From assembly GCF_003074055.1 (NCBI RefSeq), contig NZ_CP029043.1:5758501-5822500 (forward strand): 64,000 nucleotides of DNA, in the 5' to 3' direction. The notes under the pieces are model-generated. The model worked only from the letters and a program-made list of their open reading frames with translations. It was not told where the DNA came from and did not search any database. Below, one piece after another: positions 61,552-64,000 of the stretch. The DNA is from Streptomyces nigra (GTDB lineage: Bacteria > Actinomycetota > Actinomycetes > Streptomycetales > Streptomycetaceae). Position 1 is the stretch's first letter. Each line of letters begins with the position of its first letter. The translations under genes were made by a program, and so were the position numbers.

Positions 61552-61572
61552 CGCCGTGCCGCGCACGTGCCT

Positions 61573-63161
61573 TCAGCCGATGGTGACGACCCGGGCCCAG
61601 GACGGCGGGGCGTCCGGCACGTAGTGCGGGTCGTCCTCGTCCACGGCGCGGACCGGCCGCGGGAACAGCCCGACGACCGTACGGCACGGCGGCTGCGCGG
61701 ACGGCCAGGGCGTCTGGCCGTCGGTCAGCGCGACGATCACGTCCGGCCGGGGCCGGGAGCGCAGCGCCCGCTCGAAACCGGAGCGCAGATCCGTGCCCCC
61801 GCCGCCGATCAGCTCCATCGCCTCGGCGCGGCAGATCGGCACCGCGATCCCGGCCGCCGCGTCGCAGGAGATCACCGAGACCAGATCGCGCCGCCCTCCC
61901 ACGGCCCGCGCGATCGCCGCCACCTCCAGCAGCGCGCCGCCCAGCTCGGCGTCGCTCACCGAACCCGAGGTGTCGATCACCACGCACACCCGTGGGGGAG
62001 TGCGGCGCAGGCTCGGCAGCACCACCCCGGGGACGGCGGTCGAGCGGCGGGACGGCCGCCGGTAGCTGTGGTTCTCGCCCGCCCCCGGCGCCCCGGCCGC
62101 CGACCGCACTGCGGCGCCCAGCAACTGCCGCCACGGCTGTGGCGGATGGAACGCCTCGTCCGCCCAGCGCCGCCAGCCCTCCGGGGCGTCGCCCGGCCGG
62201 CCCTTGATGCCCTCGGCGACCCGGAAGCGCACCGCGTCCCGCTGCTGCCGGGTCAGCCCGTCCGCCCCCTCGGGCCCCAGCTCCCACGGCCGCCGCTCCC
62301 CGCCGGCGCCGCCCCGCAGTCCAGCCAGGCCAGGTCCGCGGCGAGCCCGGTCATCGAGGACGTCCGCAGATACTCCTCCATCAGCAACCCGTCGGGCAGC
62401 CCCAGCAGCGACGGCAGCACCACCCCGGCCGGCTGGGGCAGGCCGTCGCCGTAGATGTCGTCGTTGATCTCGAAGTCGGCGGCGATGTTCCGGCGCAGGC
62501 GCTCGCCCGGTCCGAACTCCTCGTTCTCGCGCGCGTAGCGCAGGCCGCGGTCGTGGTGGTCCCGGAGCAGATGGGAGACCTCATGCACCCAGACACCAGC
62601 CAGCTCCTCGACCGGGGTGCGGGCCACGAAGCCGGGGGAGACGTAGCAGCGCCAGTGCGCGTCGACGGCCATCGTCGGCACGGAGGAGTCCTCGACGACG
62701 TGCAGCGCGAAGAGCGCGACGGCGAGATACGGCCGCACCTCCACCGCGTGCAACCGCGCGGCCAGCAACTTCTCCATGTCGAGCGGCAGCCCGGGCGGGT
62801 TGTCCGGTGCACGCCGCCCGGCCGGGACCGCGGGCACGGTGACCCGTACGGGGCGCGGCGGCGGAGGCGGAGCCATCGGCCGGGGGACGGGCGGCGGGGC
62901 GGCGGCCTTCGGCGCCCGCCCGACGCCCGCGATCCTCGTCATCGGCGTGCTTGCGGTGCTTACGGTTCCGGTCGCCGGCGCGCCTGTGGCGCTCGGGTTC
63001 CTCGTCCCCGGTGCAGTGGCGGCGTCCGTGTTCCCGGTCTTCGGTGGGCCTGAGGTGCTCGGGTTTCTCGTCCCCGGTGCAGTGGCGGCGTCCGTGTTCC
63101 CGGTCTTCGGCGTACCTGTGGTGCCGGCGTTCCCGGTCATCGGCGCATCCGGGGCGCCCAC
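61573..63161 (-). pseudogene. VWA/metallopeptidase-like (DUF2201) protein gene with an apparent -1 frameshift
   Basis: Two consecutive frames together encode one family member. The first (63161 or ATG 63140 to 62253) has a Thr/Ala/Pro-rich N-terminus with a 22-residue repeat, then the zinc-protease-like VHEVSHLLRDHHDRG (HExxH), ERLRRNIAADFEINDDIYG, and TGLAADLAWLDCG. It then runs into a stop at 62253. The second frame continues as RRPWELGPEGADGLTRQQRD, WRRWADEAFHPPQPWRQLLGAAV, VCVVIDTSGSVSDAELGGALLE (MIDAS-like) and LIGGGGTDLRSGFE. The shift falls in a G-rich stretch near 62295-62325 and equals one missing base. It could be a real mutation, a sequencing error, or programmed -1 frameshifting. 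Confidence 0.7.
62991..63110. repeat. Two 54-base direct repeats (66-base period) in the VWA gene
   Basis: 62991-63044 and 63057-63110 are 53/54 identical. In the protein they give two copies of PKTGNTDAATAPGTRNPS in a low-complexity linker. The period is a multiple of three, so the reading frame is preserved. Confidence 0.9.
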
Positions 63162-63201
63162 AAGCCCGCCCCCGGCGCCCCTGTGGCGCCCACACCCCCC
63201 G

Positions 63202-64000
63202 TCACCGACCCACCCGCGGCGCCTTCGCCCCCGCCACCGACCGTTCCGCCCGCTCCGACAGGCCGACGATCGCTGCCAGTCGCTCCACCGCCTCCGGGAC
63301 CTCCCAGTCGTCCCGTCGTACCGCGGCCAGGGCCTTCGCCGGGGCCACCAGGAGGTCCGGCGCGCCGGTCTCCAGGGCGCGGACCAGTACCGCCCAGCCG
63401 GCCTCCCAGCGCCGGCGCTCCGGGCGGGCTCCGACGGCGGCCACCACCGCCTCCAGCGCGGCCTGACGGAGGTCACCGCGCTCGGGCAGTTCGGCGTTGG
63501 CCGGGTCGGCGAGCAGCAGTTCGGGGTCCGGCAGGTCCATCCGGTCGAGGTGGGCGAGGAGTTCGAGGCCCGCACCGTCGCCCACCGCGCCCCGCACCAG
63601 CAGCGCCAGCACGTCCCGGGACACCCCGGCCGCCGTGCCGAAGGCCAGCAGGGTCAGCGCCGCCTCCCAGCTGCGGGGCGAGGGCCAGGCCCCGCCGCGC
63701 CGCGTCTCGCTGTTCGGCAGCCGGTGGATCAGCGTCGGCCGGGCCTCCAGGAAACCGCAGACGGCACGCCGGGCGAGGGCCACCGCCTCCGCCAGCCGCC
63801 CGGGGTCCAGGTGCGGCAGCTCGGCACGGGGCCAGACCCCGCCGAGACCGCGTACCACGACGTCCTTGTCGTGCACCCAGTACAGGTGCACGAACCGGTT
63901 GGCCAGCGGCGGGCTCAGCTCCCACCCGTCGGCCGCCGAGGCGCGCGGGTTGGCGGCGGCGACGATCCGTACACCGGGCGGCAGTTGGAGGGCGCCGACC
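63202..64000 (-). CDS. MoxR-type AAA ATPase, 5' end beyond window
   Basis: The last 265 residues are present. The fragment opens at VGALQLPPGVRIVAAANPRASAADGWELSPPLANRFVHL (span 64000-63884), the sensor-1/second region of homology of MoxR ATPases. It continues with HRLPNSETRRGGAWPSPRSWEAALTLL (sensor-2 area) and a helical C-terminal lid. Walker motifs lie outside the window. MoxR ATPases typically pair with VWA-domain proteins as metal-insertion or folding machines, and the VWA gene follows 40 bases downstream on the same strand. Confidence 0.88.
   Translation of the reverse strand, partial: VGALQLPPGVRIVAAANPRASAADGWELSPPLANRFVHLYWVHDKDVVVRGLGGVWPRAELPHLDPGRLAEAVALARRAVCGFLEARPTLIHRLPNSETRRGGAWPSPRSWEAALTLLAFGTAAGVSRDVLALLVRGAVGDGAGLELLAHLDRMDLPDPELLLADPANAELPERGDLRQAALEAVVAAVGARPERRRWEAGWAVLVRALETGAPDLLVAPAKALAAVRRDDWEVPEAVERLAAIVGLSERAERSVAGAKAPRVGR

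Overview
The window is high-GC actinobacterial chromosome, almost certainly Streptomyces. Reasons: GTG/TTG starts, dense ATGA/GTGA gene overlaps, strong G+C codon bias, and Streptomyces-type genes (SepF-like SflB, the Pnkp-Hen1 RNA repair pair, class F sortase, DUF5999, DUF4236, the arcA-argF pair, monomeric aconitase). No rRNA, tRNA, CRISPR array, transposase or integrase was found.

Region 1 (1-22.4 kb) is a specialised-metabolite gene cluster with no very large PKS or NRPS gene; it runs off the left edge. A leftward arm (4.0 kb to 1) encodes an SGNH hydrolase, a 29-residue peptide, a tandem haem-oxygenase-like di-iron protein and a NodU-type O-carbamoyltransferase. A rightward arm (5.1-22.4 kb) encodes a desaturase, a fused ornithine/lysine N-hydroxylase with a PaiB/KtzT-like tail, MbtH, a second carbamoyltransferase, an AGAT-type amidinotransferase, two ABC exporters, a SyrB2-like Fe/2OG enzyme with HxV in place of HxD or HxA, an acyl carrier protein, a KAS III-like acyltransferase lacking the usual His, an adenylation-thiolation protein, a BBE-type flavoprotein, an F420/flavin oxidoreductase and a proline-3-hydroxylase-like enzyme. 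Together they suggest a small, heavily oxidised, carbamoylated and probably guanidinylated or N-hydroxylated amino-acid-derived compound built on carrier proteins. I cannot name the product.

Region 2 (22.5-38.4 kb) holds conserved small operons: a secreted DUF3103-like protein, a DUF3253 gene coupled to a one-TM peptide, a HEAT/MerR-HEAT operon with its operator, VOC and SDR proteins, SepF-like, AAA ATPase and MazG proteins, an F420-type LLM oxidoreductase ended by a strong terminator, Hen1-Pnkp RNA repair, and an SPFH / NAD-kinase-like pair.

Region 3 (38.5-41.4 kb) holds arginine deiminase and ornithine carbamoyltransferase, the latter behind an unusually AT-rich promoter, and an RsbW-like ATPase. 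Region 4 (41.7-49.1 kb) is an aromatic catabolic island for 2-aminobenzoate (or a related acid) via CoA thioesters: CoA ligase, PaaX regulator, two-domain 2-aminobenzoyl-CoA monooxygenase/reductase type enzyme, enoyl-CoA hydratase, acyl-CoA dehydrogenase and RidA-like protein.

Region 5 (49.1-55.1 kb) has small secreted and membrane proteins, a PP2C phosphatase with GAF and ATPase domains, and a sortase F / DUF4397 pair. Region 6 (55.1-61.5 kb) has an XRE-MurA fusion, argG with an ARG-box-like operator, and aconitase with a palindrome and an iron-box-like site upstream. Region 7 (61.6-64 kb) is a MoxR ATPase with its VWA/metallopeptidase-like partner, which carries an apparent frameshift.
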